From FEN-1297 sp021817845 (GTDB lineage Bacteria > Bacteroidota > Ignavibacteria > Ignavibacteriales > Ignavibacteriaceae), in contig JAKAFW010000001.1 of the NCBI GenBank assembly GCA_021817845.1, positions 1 to 64,000 of the forward strand: DNA of 64,000 nt. Reading direction: 5' to 3'. The translations under genes and the position numbers were made by a program. Within the stretch, counting starts at the first letter, position 1. Each line of letters opens with the position of its first letter. The notes beneath the pieces were generated by a model. The model was given only the letters and a program-made list of their open reading frames with translations. It was not told the DNA's origin and did no database searches. Shown piece by piece: positions 25,609 through 35,325 of the stretch.

Positions 25609-26598
25609 ATGAATGCGATTCCCGATAAAGAAATTGTAACCCAATCCTCAAATAAAAATTTTTCTTTTAAGAATATTTCTACCCGCGAGGTAATATTTAT
25701 TCTTGGTTTAATCTTTTGTATCTCGCCGTTTGCTTCGCCGCCAATAGCATTAGCCGTTGGATTAGTAATTGCATTAACTATTGGGCATCCTTATCTTCAT
25801 TTAAATCATAAAGCGACAAAAATATTATTGCAGGCGTCGGTAGTTGGTTTAGGATTTGGAATGAATCTCGGTACTGTAATGAAAGTCGGCAAAGAAGGAA
25901 TAATGTTTACAATTATTTCTATTTTCGGCACGCTTGGGCTTGGATTCATAATCGGTAAATCGCTAAAAATCCATAAAAAAACTTCACACTTAATTGCATC
26001 CGGAACCGCAATATGTGGCGGCAGTGCAATTGCAGCGGTTGGACCGATATTAAATGCAAATGATCAAGAAATGTCAGTTGCCTTAGGAACTGTCTTTATT
26101 CTCAATTCAATTGCATTATTTATTTTCCCGGTAATTGGTCATTGGCTAAATCTTTCACAAACTCAATTTGGATTTTGGGCAGGTATTGCAATCCATGATA
26201 CAAGCTCAGTTGTTGGAGCTGCTGCAAAATATGGAAAGGTAGCTTTACAAACTGCTACCACCGTTAAGCTTGCGCGTGCATTGTGGATTGTTCCTGTGGC
26301 TTTTCTCACTTCATTTTTATTTAAAGGGAATTCAAAGAAAATATCGATCCCTTATTTTATTTTTCTGTTCATCCTTGCTTCCATTGTCAGAACTTATATC
26401 TTGCCTGTAGCTGAGGTTTCTCCATATCTGGTTAAGGCATCTACGGTTGGTTTGACTGTTACTTTATTTTTAATCGGCGCAGGGCTTTCAAAAACTGTTC
26501 TTAAATCCGTCGGCGTAAAACCACTTATCCAGGGAGTAATTTTATGGACGATAATTTCAATAAGCTCGCTGATGATTATTATGAAGCTTGTTAGCTAA
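25609..26598 (+). CDS. YeiH/UPF0324 family putative sulfate or anion exporter
   Basis: 329 residues with about ten membrane helices. SGTAICGGSAIAAVGPIL and AIHDTSSVVGAAAKYG are hallmarks of the UPF0324 (YeiH) family. The family is called a putative sulfate exporter and is often linked to a CysB/YeiE-like LysR gene, as here. With the sulfate-reduction operon at 60 kb a sulfur link is tempting, but the substrate is not shown by the sequence. AAAGG precedes the ATG. Confidence 0.88.
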   Translation: MNAIPDKEIVTQSSNKNFSFKNISTREVIFILGLIFCISPFASPPIALAVGLVIALTIGHPYLHLNHKATKILLQASVVGLGFGMNLGTVMKVGKEGIMFTIISIFGTLGLGFIIGKSLKIHKKTSHLIASGTAICGGSAIAAVGPILNANDQEMSVALGTVFILNSIALFIFPVIGHWLNLSQTQFGFWAGIAIHDTSSVVGAAAKYGKVALQTATTVKLARALWIVPVAFLTSFLFKGNSKKISIPYFIFLFILASIVRTYILPVAEVSPYLVKASTVGLTVTLFLIGAGLSKTVLKSVGVKPLIQGVILWTIISISSLMIIMKLVS

Positions 26599-26631
26599 TA
26601 GTGTATAAAAGTTTTCGGAAGGCACTAACCT

Positions 26632-27648
26632 TTATTGAGGTGGTCTTATGAAGCTAATAAATTTGTACCCGATCTTTATTAATGCCGAAACATCCGGTTT
26701 AATGGTAAAATAATAATCTGCCGGTACCTCCATAAAAATTTGTTTGCCCCCGTCAGACTGATGCGCAATTGAGCGAAAACTATTCTCTATTTGTTGATCG
26801 CTGCCGCTTCTCAAATGAGCAATGGAACTTTCTAAAACTATTTCTATGTTCCGTTTAGCTAACTCTTTTTTAATGAAAGAATAAGCTTTAGAAGAATAAA
26901 GATTACTGTTGTCGTCAATAATATAAATCTGAGCATCCGGGAAAGCACCTATAATGGCTCTAATAGCGTTGCCCAAACGGTCTTCCGGAAAATGTTCGTT
27001 CAATTTAAAATTCATTTCTTTAATGTTATCATTGATCAGCACATCATATTGCTTCCGGTTGGAAATTAGTGAGTCGGCAAGTTCGGCTGTTTTTTTTGAA
27101 GGGACTAAAGCGGCTGTAAATATTTCCGGTGCCATAATTATCTTGGCAATTTTACTTTCGCTCAAATTTTCCAGCCCCGTTATAATCATCCCAATGATGC
27201 CGCCATCTCTCCGAATATCTGAATCATAGTTAAATGTAGCTTTAAGTTTTAACTTATCATTCGAATAAATATTTAAAATATTTTTACCTCCAATTGTTTT
27301 TTCATTACAAATCATTTGAACATTTTCATAATAGAACGAAGAATAAATCTCCTGCAAAATTTCTGCAATTGGAAGGTCTTTCGGGACTTCAATTGAATAC
27401 GAACTTAAAAGGGAATCATTGCTGTAGTCTGAAATCCTTTTTTGCTTTACCCATGATTTTTGTAAACCGAAATCAAAAACAGCTTTAAGGAATTTCTTGT
27501 TTATTGCAGCATCACCTATCTCATCAGCTTGATGCTGTGTGATTGTGCTTTTATATATTTTTGCAACAATTAGGTTAGCGGCTAAAAGGAAAATTGCAAT
27601 AGCAAATAAATAGCCGGTCAATTTATTTTTATCAATTGAAATATTCAT
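26632..27648 (-). CDS. Hypothetical membrane-anchored protein, possible divergent polysaccharide deacetylase
   Basis: 338 residues. One N-terminal membrane helix (LTGYLFAIAIFLLAANLIVAK) leaves a large extracytoplasmic part. The region from about residue 150 to the end (GGIIGMIITGLEN, IFTAALVPSKKTAELADSL, AIIGAFPDAQIYIIDDNSNLYSSKAYSFIKKELAKRNIEIV) recalls the fold order of divergent polysaccharide deacetylases (YibQ type), but the match is by eye and weak. It is the last gene of the eight-gene minus-strand run. Confidence 0.6.
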   Translation of the reverse strand: MNISIDKNKLTGYLFAIAIFLLAANLIVAKIYKSTITQHQADEIGDAAINKKFLKAVFDFGLQKSWVKQKRISDYSNDSLLSSYSIEVPKDLPIAEILQEIYSSFYYENVQMICNEKTIGGKNILNIYSNDKLKLKATFNYDSDIRRDGGIIGMIITGLENLSESKIAKIIMAPEIFTAALVPSKKTAELADSLISNRKQYDVLINDNIKEMNFKLNEHFPEDRLGNAIRAIIGAFPDAQIYIIDDNSNLYSSKAYSFIKKELAKRNIEIVLESSIAHLRSGSDQQIENSFRSIAHQSDGGKQIFMEVPADYYFTIKPDVSALIKIGYKFISFIRPPQ

Positions 27649-27676
27649 TTAAAGGATATTAGTTTATGCTAAAATA

Positions 27677-28456
27677 TTATTTGTTTCGAAAATCCGGTTT
27701 TCTTTTTTCAAGAAAAGCTTTAGTCCCTTCCTTGAAATCTTCTGTACCGCATGATAGTGCAAACAAACTTATTTCATAATTCAATCCGTCTTGAAGTGAA
27801 ATCTCATTTACTCTTCGAATCGCTTTTAATGAATAACGAATTGCATTTTGTCCTTTAGATGCAATACCGGTTGCTAAATCTATTGCTTTTGCAATTAATT
27901 CGGTCTGTGGAAAGATTTTATTTACCAAACCGATTCTGTATGCTTCGTTAGCATCAAAATTAGTACCGGTTAAAATAATTTCCGCTGCGCGTCCTGTGTT
28001 TATTAATCGTGTTAGTCTTTGTGTACCACCGTAACCGGGAATAATTCCTAAATTAACTTCTGGTTGACCGAACTTTGCATTCTCCGAAGCAAGTCGGATG
28101 TGACATGCAAGCGCAAGTTCGCACCCTCCTCCTAATGCAAATCCATTTACGGCTGCAATAACGGGTTTTCCCAGATCTTCTATGAGATTAAAAACTTCGT
28201 GACCTTTTTCAGAAAATTCTTTGCCGCTAATTACGTCAAGCTTATTTAACTCTGAAATGTCGGCGCCGGCAACAAAGGCCCTTTCTCCGCTGCCAGTTAC
28301 AATCACTACAAAAATATTTTCATCCTCTTTTATTCTTAAAAAAAGAGATTTTAGCTCGTCCAGTGTTTCGGAATTTAAGGCATTCATTTTGTCCGGACGA
28401 TTGATTGTCACAATTGCCACTTTCCCCTTAAGATTATATAATAAATTTTTAAACAT
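27677..28456 (-). CDS. Enoyl-CoA hydratase/isomerase family protein
   Basis: 259 residues, the crotonase fold. The oxyanion-hole loop AFVAGADISEL and the two catalytic glutamates, in GGGCELALACHIRLAS and FGQPEVNLGIIPGYGGTQRL, are both present, so it is likely an active hydratase that acts on trans-2-enoyl-CoA. The C-terminal FKEGTKAFLEKRKPDF is standard. It lies 8 bases after the neighbouring outer-membrane protein gene; chain-length preference is unknown. Confidence 0.93.
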   Translation of the reverse strand: MFKNLLYNLKGKVAIVTINRPDKMNALNSETLDELKSLFLRIKEDENIFVVIVTGSGERAFVAGADISELNKLDVISGKEFSEKGHEVFNLIEDLGKPVIAAVNGFALGGGCELALACHIRLASENAKFGQPEVNLGIIPGYGGTQRLTRLINTGRAAEIILTGTNFDANEAYRIGLVNKIFPQTELIAKAIDLATGIASKGQNAIRYSLKAIRRVNEISLQDGLNYEISLFALSCGTEDFKEGTKAFLEKRKPDFRNK

Positions 28457-28463
28457 AATTTCC

Positions 28464-29054
28464 CTATAAGTTAATATATAATGGAAGTCTTACTCTTAAG
28501 TCAACAGAAATAAATTGATTGGTCTGAAAATAATTATATGAAGCAAGAATCTCTAACATGAACATAGATACTCCGACTCCGGTACTAAAGCCAAACTTAG
28601 AAGTGTTTTCAAGATAATTGCTTTTACCCGTTGCCAGCTTAAATTGATGAAGTTTTTGGTAATAAGCATAATCAGCAGACGCTTCAACAACCGGCATTAG
28701 TAAAACGATACTTTTAATAAGCGGTGGAAAATAATATCGGGCACCTACTGCTAAAGGTAATGCATTGGTTGAATAGTTTGAGTAATCGGAAGTCTCATAA
28801 AATGATTGCGAACCCGGATACTGATCAAATCCGATCTTTCCAAAAAGGAAAACCGGAAGATATTCGTTATCTGTATAAGAAATTTCTATGTTAAAACCAT
28901 AGCCCAAATCCGTAGAATTTGCAAAATAGTTTAAAGGCAATCTTGGTCCTACCCCGAAAGCAATAAATATACCTCTTGCCTTATCTACTGGACCTTTTTG
29001 CGCAAATAAAAATGACGGTAAAACAATTAAAAAAAGGGTAAAAATTCTTTTCAT
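28464..29054 (-). CDS. Outer-membrane beta-barrel-like protein
   Basis: 196 residues from ATG 29054. A signal peptide (MKRIFTLFLIVLPSFLFAQ) leads to a protein made of alternating aromatic and glycine beta strands (for example IFIAFGVGPRLPLNYFA, GYGFNIEISYTDN, LPLAVGARYYFP), like eight-stranded outer-membrane barrels. No specific family recognised. An in-frame TTG at 29063 is less likely than the ATG. Confidence 0.7.
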   Translation of the reverse strand: MKRIFTLFLIVLPSFLFAQKGPVDKARGIFIAFGVGPRLPLNYFANSTDLGYGFNIEISYTDNEYLPVFLFGKIGFDQYPGSQSFYETSDYSNYSTNALPLAVGARYYFPPLIKSIVLLMPVVEASADYAYYQKLHQFKLATGKSNYLENTSKFGFSTGVGVSMFMLEILASYNYFQTNQFISVDLRVRLPLYINL

Positions 29055-29110
29055 TACAAACAATTTTTGTTGAATGAAAAATACGAAAATTCAACTTCTA
29101 CTAAAATTAT

Positions 29111-29911
29111 TTATGCTTTATTTTGCTTTATAATCACAACCGTAGATAAAATTAACAATGTTGCAATAAAAATGTGAAAAACCAAAATGTATGGAGAAAA
29201 TTTTTCTGCTACGATGAAGAATCCATCCCAAGCTTGGTAGCGTGCAGCAAAAAGTAGGTTAATCATAGTCCTTGAAGCGCTTCCGAAGGCAAGCAGGCAT
29301 TCCCAGAAAAGTGTAAAGAAAATAATTGCAAACCAATAAATATTTTGGAAGTACTTTATCAAAAGCCCGGCAGAAACCCCCGCAAATAAAAGGACAAGAA
29401 GATTTAGAAAAGCTATTTTACTTTTTCCCGCTGGAATAAATTCAAAAGCAAATAAGAGAACAAATATGATCGACGGTTTCCAAAAATCCTCGTCTCTACT
29501 TCCGGCAGCAATAATTAGAAAAGAAGCAAGCAGTAAAAGCTGAGGTAAATTCCATATTAGATAAATCGGGAAATCCACTATTGAAGATAAACCGAATTCA
29601 TAAAAATAATCCGGATCATTTATCTCTAAACGCCCGCTCAAATAAAGTAACAACAGAGATATTATAAGCGGTAAGAATATCCAGACTAACTGAGGAAAAG
29701 TTTTGTTATATTTTGGATGGGCAAAAGCTTCCTTCAAAGTTGCAAAATGTCTTTTCTTAAAAACAATTATGAAAGGCAGGAAAAGACTTATATGAAAACG
29801 AAATCCTGCAAGAATAATGAAAGTATCTAAATTAAAAATTCTCAATAGAATACCCGCGGCATTAGTGAGTGCTATTGCTGCAATCAACCAAAACAGATTT
29901 TTCTTTTCCAC
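29111..29911 (-). CDS. Hypothetical multi-pass membrane protein
   Basis: 266 residues with about eight hydrophobic helices (for example FWLIAAIALTNAAGILL and YILVFHIFIATLLILSTVVII). The middle has the helix pair LPQLLLLASFLIIA and IIFVLLFAFEFIPAG. It does not show a family motif I can name. It is 5 bases from the DUF2231 gene upstream, so they are probably co-transcribed. Confidence 0.7.
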   Translation of the reverse strand: MEKKNLFWLIAAIALTNAAGILLRIFNLDTFIILAGFRFHISLFLPFIIVFKKRHFATLKEAFAHPKYNKTFPQLVWIFLPLIISLLLLYLSGRLEINDPDYFYEFGLSSIVDFPIYLIWNLPQLLLLASFLIIAAGSRDEDFWKPSIIFVLLFAFEFIPAGKSKIAFLNLLVLLFAGVSAGLLIKYFQNIYWFAIIFFTLFWECLLAFGSASRTMINLLFAARYQAWDGFFIVAEKFSPYILVFHIFIATLLILSTVVIIKQNKA

Positions 29912-29916
29912 AGCAG

Positions 29917-30390
29917 CTACTTTTTAATTTCCATTTTCTTCAGTTGAGTCCCTGTGCCGTAATCATATACTAATTTTCCGCCCAATTTACCAGTTTGATA
30001 GATAAAAAGAAATCCGGTCAATGCTAACACAACAAAAATATATTTTATATATCCGGTAAATTTTTTATTCAGCACAACAAAGGTTCTGAGTACAAGAAGT
30101 CCCGCAAAAAACCAAAGGGTTATATTTGCATAAGTCGAATGATTTTCAATCGCATCAACGTTAATTTTTGCGCCCTGTTTTAGCCACAAATGTGCGACAT
30201 CTTCTGCTTGATTACCGGTAAAAACAGCGGCAAGCGCGCCAAGTACTCCCAGCAATAGTATTAAATGAGCTGCCTTTGAAAAAAAATCTCTCTTGAAAAC
30301 AACTCCGATTATTTCAAGCAGTACATAAGTTGATAAAAGAGCAATCGGGAAATGAACAATCTTTGGGTGAAGTTGTGCTAAGAATTCCAT
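29917..30390 (-). CDS. DUF2231 family membrane protein
   Basis: 157 residues. LAQLHPKIVHFPIALLSTYVLLEIIG is the characteristic DUF2231 N-terminus with its histidine-proline pair, followed by three more membrane helices. The open frame extends to 30453 but ATG 30390 has AAGGAAAAG upstream and matches the family start. Function unknown; often found with heme or redox membrane proteins. Confidence 0.8.
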   Translation of the reverse strand: MEFLAQLHPKIVHFPIALLSTYVLLEIIGVVFKRDFFSKAAHLILLLGVLGALAAVFTGNQAEDVAHLWLKQGAKINVDAIENHSTYANITLWFFAGLLVLRTFVVLNKKFTGYIKYIFVVLALTGFLFIYQTGKLGGKLVYDYGTGTQLKKMEIKK

Positions 30391-30421
30391 TATCTTTTCC
30401 TTCTTTTTAGTTGTAAAAATT

Positions 30422-31177
30422 TTACCCGCATAAAACCGAACCGCCGTTAACATTTAATATTTCGCCGTTTATATGCCGGGCTAAGTCAGAAGCAAGAAAT
30501 AAAACCGGTCCCGCAATATCCTCGGCAGTGGCAATTCTTTTGACGGGAATATCATTTCTTACTTTTTCTTTATACTCTGAGTCTGAAAAAACACCCGCGC
30601 TCATATCAGTAATAACCCAACCGGGAGCTACACAATTTACGTTTATATTATATTCACCCAGCTCTGCTGCTAAGGATTTTGTTAATGCAATAACTCCTCC
30701 TTTCGATGATGCATAGTGAGAGTAAAAAGGTTCACCTCTTTGTCCTGCTGTTGAGCTAATATTAATAATTCTGCCGAATCTATTTTTTTTCATAGTGGGA
30801 ATCACTGCTTTTGTAAATAAGAAAGTTCCCGTGAGATTTATACGAATAGTTTCTTCCCATTCTTCGAGTGTCAATTCATCGGCTTTGCCATATTTCCAAA
30901 TACCGGCGTTGTTTATAAGAATATCTATCATGCCGAAATCAGAAATTATTTTTTGCGTACATTCTTCAATTTCAGTAGCGGAATTTAAATCCACCATGTA
31001 ATGTTTAATCTTTTTTGTTTTAGAAAATTCACTAGCCAATTTTTTTGCGGCAGTTTGGTTTGATGAATATGTGAAGGCAACATCAGCATTTGCATTTGCA
31101 AAAAGTTTTACACATGCAGCGCCGATTCCTCTTGAACCGCCTGTTATTAACACAGTTTTTGAATTGAAGTCTATCAT
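30422..31177 (-). CDS. Short-chain dehydrogenase/reductase, FabG-like
   Basis: 251 residues. It has the nucleotide-binding TGGSRGIG, the NNAG motif and the catalytic Ser-Tyr-Lys (NISSTAGQRGEPFYSHYASSKGG). The C-terminal FLASDLARHINGEILNVNGG is as in 3-oxoacyl-ACP reductases. It probably reduces a 3-oxoacyl or similar carbonyl with NAD(P)H. It starts one base after the truA stop. The true fatty-acid FabG is often with other fab genes, which are absent here, so substrate is open. Confidence 0.9.
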   Translation of the reverse strand: MIDFNSKTVLITGGSRGIGAACVKLFANANADVAFTYSSNQTAAKKLASEFSKTKKIKHYMVDLNSATEIEECTQKIISDFGMIDILINNAGIWKYGKADELTLEEWEETIRINLTGTFLFTKAVIPTMKKNRFGRIINISSTAGQRGEPFYSHYASSKGGVIALTKSLAAELGEYNINVNCVAPGWVITDMSAGVFSDSEYKEKVRNDIPVKRIATAEDIAGPVLFLASDLARHINGEILNVNGGSVLCG

Positions 31178-31178
31178 A

Positions 31179-31925
31179 TTAATATTTTACCTTAAAAAGA
31201 AATAAACCTTTCGCCGGAACCGCTTCGCCGGCAGACTCCCTGTCTGTTTTCAAAATAATATCATCGATATATTTTTCATCAAAGTTATTTTTTAATGCAC
31301 TTAAAAGAGTACCTATAACTGTTCTAACCATTCCATGTAAAAATCTATCGGCTTCGATTTTAAAAATTATTAGTTCTTTTAATTCTTTCCAACCGGCGCT
31401 GTAAATATTGCAAACTTTGTTTTCAGTTTCGCTGTCCTTTCTTGAAAAAGAAGAAAAATCTGCTTTACGTATTAATACTTTACTAAATAGATTTAATCGT
31501 TCACAATCGATTTTATTGTGATAGAAGAAAGAATATCGATTATAAAAAGGGGATTTGAATTTCGAAATTAAATAGATATAATTTCTCTTTTTTGCATCAA
31601 ACCTCGCATGGAAAAGTTCATCAGTTTTTTCAATTTGTAATATAGAAATATCGAACGGCAGGACTGAATTAAGTGAATGCCTGAATCTATATAGATCAAT
31701 TTCCTGCTTTGACCGGAAATTCGCAATTTGTCCTAATGCATGAACTCCGGAATCGGTTCTGCCGGAACCAATTAAATTGACTTCCTCCCTCAAAATAGTT
31801 TTTATCGAATCGGATATTTTTTGTTGAACGGTCTCGGCATTTCTCTGTATTTGCCAGCCCGAATAATTTGTTCCGTCATATTGAATTAATAATTTATAGT
31901 TTTTCAATTCTCTTGACGTCTCCAA
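31179..31925 (-). CDS. truA: tRNA pseudouridine synthase A
   Basis: 248 residues, the usual length. TruA converts U38-40 in the tRNA anticodon arm to pseudouridine. The catalytic aspartate is in GSGRTDSGVHALGQ, preceded by LLIQYDGTNYSGWQIQ. FLHGMVRTVIGTLL is the conserved C-terminal segment. It sits in the minus-strand run, 16 bases after the aldehyde dehydrogenase gene. Confidence 0.96.
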   Translation of the reverse strand: METSRELKNYKLLIQYDGTNYSGWQIQRNAETVQQKISDSIKTILREEVNLIGSGRTDSGVHALGQIANFRSKQEIDLYRFRHSLNSVLPFDISILQIEKTDELFHARFDAKKRNYIYLISKFKSPFYNRYSFFYHNKIDCERLNLFSKVLIRKADFSSFSRKDSETENKVCNIYSAGWKELKELIIFKIEADRFLHGMVRTVIGTLLSALKNNFDEKYIDDIILKTDRESAGEAVPAKGLFLFKVKY

Positions 31926-31941
31926 AATCTAAATATTAAAA

Positions 31942-33318
31942 TCATTTTAAATAAACCGTTTTAATATTTACAAACTCTTTTATTCCAATTGCAGATAGCT
32001 CTCTGCCGTAACCGGATTCATTGATCCCTCCGAATGGAAGTCGTGGATCTGATTTTACAAATTCATTGACAAAACAACTGCCTGAATTAATTCTTTCTTT
32101 AGCTATTATTTCCCCCCGCTTTATGTCGGATGTGAAAACTGCTGCACCCAAACCGAAGTTTGAATCATTAGCAGTTCTAATTCCTTCTTCTTCATTTTTT
32201 ACGCGGATCAACGCGGCAACCGGTCCGAAAAGTTCCTCATCATAAGCAGGCATTCCTGGTCTAACATCGGCAAGAACAGTCGGAGGATAGTAAGAGCCTT
32301 TCATATCAGGAATATATCCGCCAAGTAAAAGTTTAGCGCCGAGGCGGATGCTTTTTTGTACTTGTTCATGCAATTCGTCGCGCAGGTCAGTACGTGCTTG
32401 AGGTCCCAAATCATTTGCTGTATCAAGTGGATTGCCCATCTTCCTTTTTTCCATCTTTTGAAGAAAAAGCCTTTCAAATTCTTTATAAACATCTTCTACC
32501 ACAATAAATCTTTTTGCGGCAATGCAGCTTTGACCTCCGTTTATTAGGCGCGATACGACGCATGCCCCAGAAGCTTGTTCAAGGTCAGCATCTTTAAGAA
32601 TTAAATAGGGATCGCTTCCGCCTAATTCCAGAACTGTTTTCTTTAGTACAGAACCAGCTAATCCTGCAACTGATTTACCAGCTACAACACTGCCGGTAAT
32701 TGTAACTGCGCGTATATTTTTATTCTCTATTATCTCTTTGATCCTTTTGGAAGGTACGATTAAAGTCCTAAAAATATTTTCCGGGAAGCCTGCTTCTCTA
32801 AAAATTTCTTCTATAGCTAAAGCGCATCCGGTTACATTTGAAGAATGCTTTAAAATGCATGCATTTCCTGCCATTAAATTTGGTGCTGCAAAACGAAATA
32901 CTTGCCAGAAAGGAAAATTCCAGGGCATCACTGCTAACAATACTCCCAAAGGCCGAAACGTAACAAAGCTTTTTGATGCCTCTGTGGCTATAACTTCATC
33001 CGATAAAAATCTTTCTGCATTATCTGCAAAGTAATCGCAAACCCATGCGCACTTTTCTATTTCAGATTTTGATTGAAGAATTGGTTTACCCATTTCTAAT
33101 GTCATTAACTTGCCAAGCGAATCTCTTTTCTGCCGTAAAATTTCTGCGGTTCTTTTCATCTTTAACGTACGTTCTGAAAAACCAGTTTCTTTCCAACTTA
33201 GAAAATCTGAATTCGATAATGAAATTATTTTTGCAATTTCGATTTCATCCATTACCTGATATGATTTTATCTCTTCATCTGTTGCTGGATTTATTGACTT
33301 AATCATCTTGCTACCCAT
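31942..33318 (-). CDS. NAD(P)-dependent aldehyde dehydrogenase, succinate-semialdehyde dehydrogenase type
   Basis: 458 residues. It carries MPWNFPFWQVFRFAAPNLMAGNA, the general-base glutamate in LELGGSDPYLI, the nucleophilic cysteine in NGGQSCIAAKR, and EELFGPVAALI. The overall pattern (PFGGINESGYGREL) resembles the GabD/Sad branch that oxidises succinic or similar semialdehydes. The exact aldehyde cannot be determined. A second in-frame ATG at 33306 is an alternative start. Confidence 0.9.
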   Translation of the reverse strand: MGSKMIKSINPATDEEIKSYQVMDEIEIAKIISLSNSDFLSWKETGFSERTLKMKRTAEILRQKRDSLGKLMTLEMGKPILQSKSEIEKCAWVCDYFADNAERFLSDEVIATEASKSFVTFRPLGVLLAVMPWNFPFWQVFRFAAPNLMAGNACILKHSSNVTGCALAIEEIFREAGFPENIFRTLIVPSKRIKEIIENKNIRAVTITGSVVAGKSVAGLAGSVLKKTVLELGGSDPYLILKDADLEQASGACVVSRLINGGQSCIAAKRFIVVEDVYKEFERLFLQKMEKRKMGNPLDTANDLGPQARTDLRDELHEQVQKSIRLGAKLLLGGYIPDMKGSYYPPTVLADVRPGMPAYDEELFGPVAALIRVKNEEEGIRTANDSNFGLGAAVFTSDIKRGEIIAKERINSGSCFVNEFVKSDPRLPFGGINESGYGRELSAIGIKEFVNIKTVYLK

Positions 33319-33475
33319 TATATTTATTCCAAACTAATAAATGATAATATTTATGAAAAAACATTTTCGCTTTTTTGCTGCGAAGAATTTTATCCTATTT
33401 GCGTTTATATCTTTGTTTTTTCAATAACCTTGCGACTGGCATCAGGTAGGCAAGGTTTTGCACGCTAGGCTTAAA

Positions 33476-34717
33476 TTATTTTATTCTTTTAATTACGACT
33501 AAAGTTTTATCATCACTGTAACTACCGTTATTAGAAAAAGAAATTAGAGCATCTAAAATCTTATAAGTGATTTCCTTTGGCGATAAATGTTTGTTTTGCT
33601 GTAAAATGTCGCTGATCCTTTTTTCGCCATACCCTTCAAAAGTACTGTTTGTGGAGTCAACTACACCATCGGAAAAAATCAGTAAAACATCTCCCAATTG
33701 AAAATTTATATTTTCAATAGTGTATTTTGCATTTGGAGTTGGTCCTAAAACTGGACCGGTTGGATTTAAGTAAATAATTTCTTCCGAATCGTGTCGTAAA
33801 AACATCGGTGGATTATGACCAGCATTGGCATAAAGAAATAACCCGCTTTGGTCTGTGGATAATTCACCGTAAAAAAGAGATGCGAATTTATCATCTGCAA
33901 ATATCTTATTAACGAGTGAGTTCATTCGCTTCATCAGCAAAGCCATTTTGATTTCAAAGTTACATGCCATCCTTAACGCACCTGAGATATACATTGCCTC
34001 GGCTGCAGCGCTTACACCTTTACTGGCAGCATCTCCCACAGTGACACCGAGTAAATTCTTGTCTTTCCCGATTTCAAGATAATCGAAAAAATCACCTCCA
34101 ACTATTTCTGCAGGGTCGGTTATTCCGAACAATACATAATTATGAAAATAATATTCATGCTCCGGTAAAATACTCTTTTGAAGTTCGCGTGCTTTGTCTA
34201 TGTCTGCTCTCAATGTATTAGCACGATGCAAAGATCTTATCTGATTTATTTGCGAAGTAAGTGCCGTCGCAATTATATTCAGCGTTAAACGTAAGTCTTC
34301 ATTAATTTGTTCCGAATTCAACGCTAGTAAATATTCATAATACAATTTTCCATTAACACGAATCTTTGAACCCACACCCGAAGCGGAATATTGGAATATA
34401 CCTATGCCCCGTAAAAATTCATTAGTTTCATTTCCTAGAATAGTCCTTTCTTTGGCAATCAAATCAAATAAAGGGTAATCCGTAATTTTAACGCGGAACA
34501 TAGGATCAATTTTTTCAAGGCTGCCGGTTTGATAGAGCAAAATATAATCTCCCTCTATAGCATCAAGCTGCCATATTCTTCCACCGGTTACTTTGATATT
34601 TTCATGTTCAATTATCTGGTTAAGCACTGAAACTAGCATCTCTTTTTCGGATGAGAATTTTTGAGATGCAATTGCTTCAACTGTTTTGTGTAATCCTTTT
34701 TGATCCATAATTCCCAT
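33476..34717 (-). CDS. PP2C-type (SpoIIE/RsbU) serine phosphatase with N-terminal sensory domain
   Basis: About 413 residues. The N-terminal 170 residues look like a GAF-type sensor. A linker ADIDKARELQKSILPE marks the start of a SpoIIE/RsbU phosphatase, with metal-binding aspartates in DPAEIVGGDFFDYLEI, TVGDAASKGVSAA, LIFSDGVVDSTN and YSDDKTLVVIK. Such proteins dephosphorylate anti-anti-sigma factors in partner-switching. No STAS or anti-sigma gene is adjacent. The start is unclear: TTG 34732, ATG 34717 and ATG 34708 are all in frame and none has a strong ribosome-binding site. Confidence 0.88.
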   Translation of the reverse strand: MGIMDQKGLHKTVEAIASQKFSSEKEMLVSVLNQIIEHENIKVTGGRIWQLDAIEGDYILLYQTGSLEKIDPMFRVKITDYPLFDLIAKERTILGNETNEFLRGIGIFQYSASGVGSKIRVNGKLYYEYLLALNSEQINEDLRLTLNIIATALTSQINQIRSLHRANTLRADIDKARELQKSILPEHEYYFHNYVLFGITDPAEIVGGDFFDYLEIGKDKNLLGVTVGDAASKGVSAAAEAMYISGALRMACNFEIKMALLMKRMNSLVNKIFADDKFASLFYGELSTDQSGLFLYANAGHNPPMFLRHDSEEIIYLNPTGPVLGPTPNAKYTIENINFQLGDVLLIFSDGVVDSTNSTFEGYGEKRISDILQQNKHLSPKEITYKILDALISFSNNGSYSDDKTLVVIKRIK

Positions 34718-34743
34718 ATAAAATTTGTTCAAGCATTTGTTTA

Positions 34744-35325
34744 TTACAATATTTTTTTTGAACCGGGCTTAATCAACGGAATGCCTTTCTTGCATAGTGC
34801 GCATTCATCAGCCGGAAAAGATATTGCATCAATTTTCATCGCACTAGTTTGCGGAAATCTAAAATTTACTTTTCCGTTGCTTCGGTCAACTATAAAACCC
34901 ACTCCTTGAACAATTGCGTTATTATTTTTTACAATGTCGATTACTTCAAATACTGAACCTCCGGTTGTAACAACATCTTCGCATATTAAAACTTTCTCTC
35001 CTTCTTTAAGTGAGAATCCTCTTCGAAGCAATAAAGCTTTATCTTCACGTTCTGCAAATATAAATTTCTTATTTAACTGGCGTGCGACTTCTTGACCAAC
35101 TACAATCCCGCCGATAGCCGGCGCAATTACCGTATCAATTTCAAAAGACTTAAAATAACTTGCAATAATCGAACTTAATAATTCGTTGTATTTTGGATAC
35201 TGCAAAACTTTAGCGCATTGGAAATAAACATTGCTGTGCCGCCCGGAAGTCAGCAAAAAATGACCTTCAAGCAATGCTTCTGTTTTCTTAAATAGTTGAA
35301 AAATTTCTTCTTCGTTATAGTTCAT
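34744..35325 (-). CDS. pyrE: Orotate phosphoribosyltransferase
   Basis: 193 residues. It makes orotidine-5-phosphate from orotate and PRPP. FLLTSGRHSNVYFQCAKVL is the orotate-binding loop, and VLICEDVVTTGGSVFEVID is the PRPP-binding motif. The C-terminal Cys pair (ECALCKKGIPLIKPGS) is typical of this PyrE subgroup. The start overlaps the TPR gene by 11 bases. Confidence 0.95.
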   Translation of the reverse strand: MNYNEEEIFQLFKKTEALLEGHFLLTSGRHSNVYFQCAKVLQYPKYNELLSSIIASYFKSFEIDTVIAPAIGGIVVGQEVARQLNKKFIFAEREDKALLLRRGFSLKEGEKVLICEDVVTTGGSVFEVIDIVKNNNAIVQGVGFIVDRSNGKVNFRFPQTSAMKIDAISFPADECALCKKGIPLIKPGSKKIL

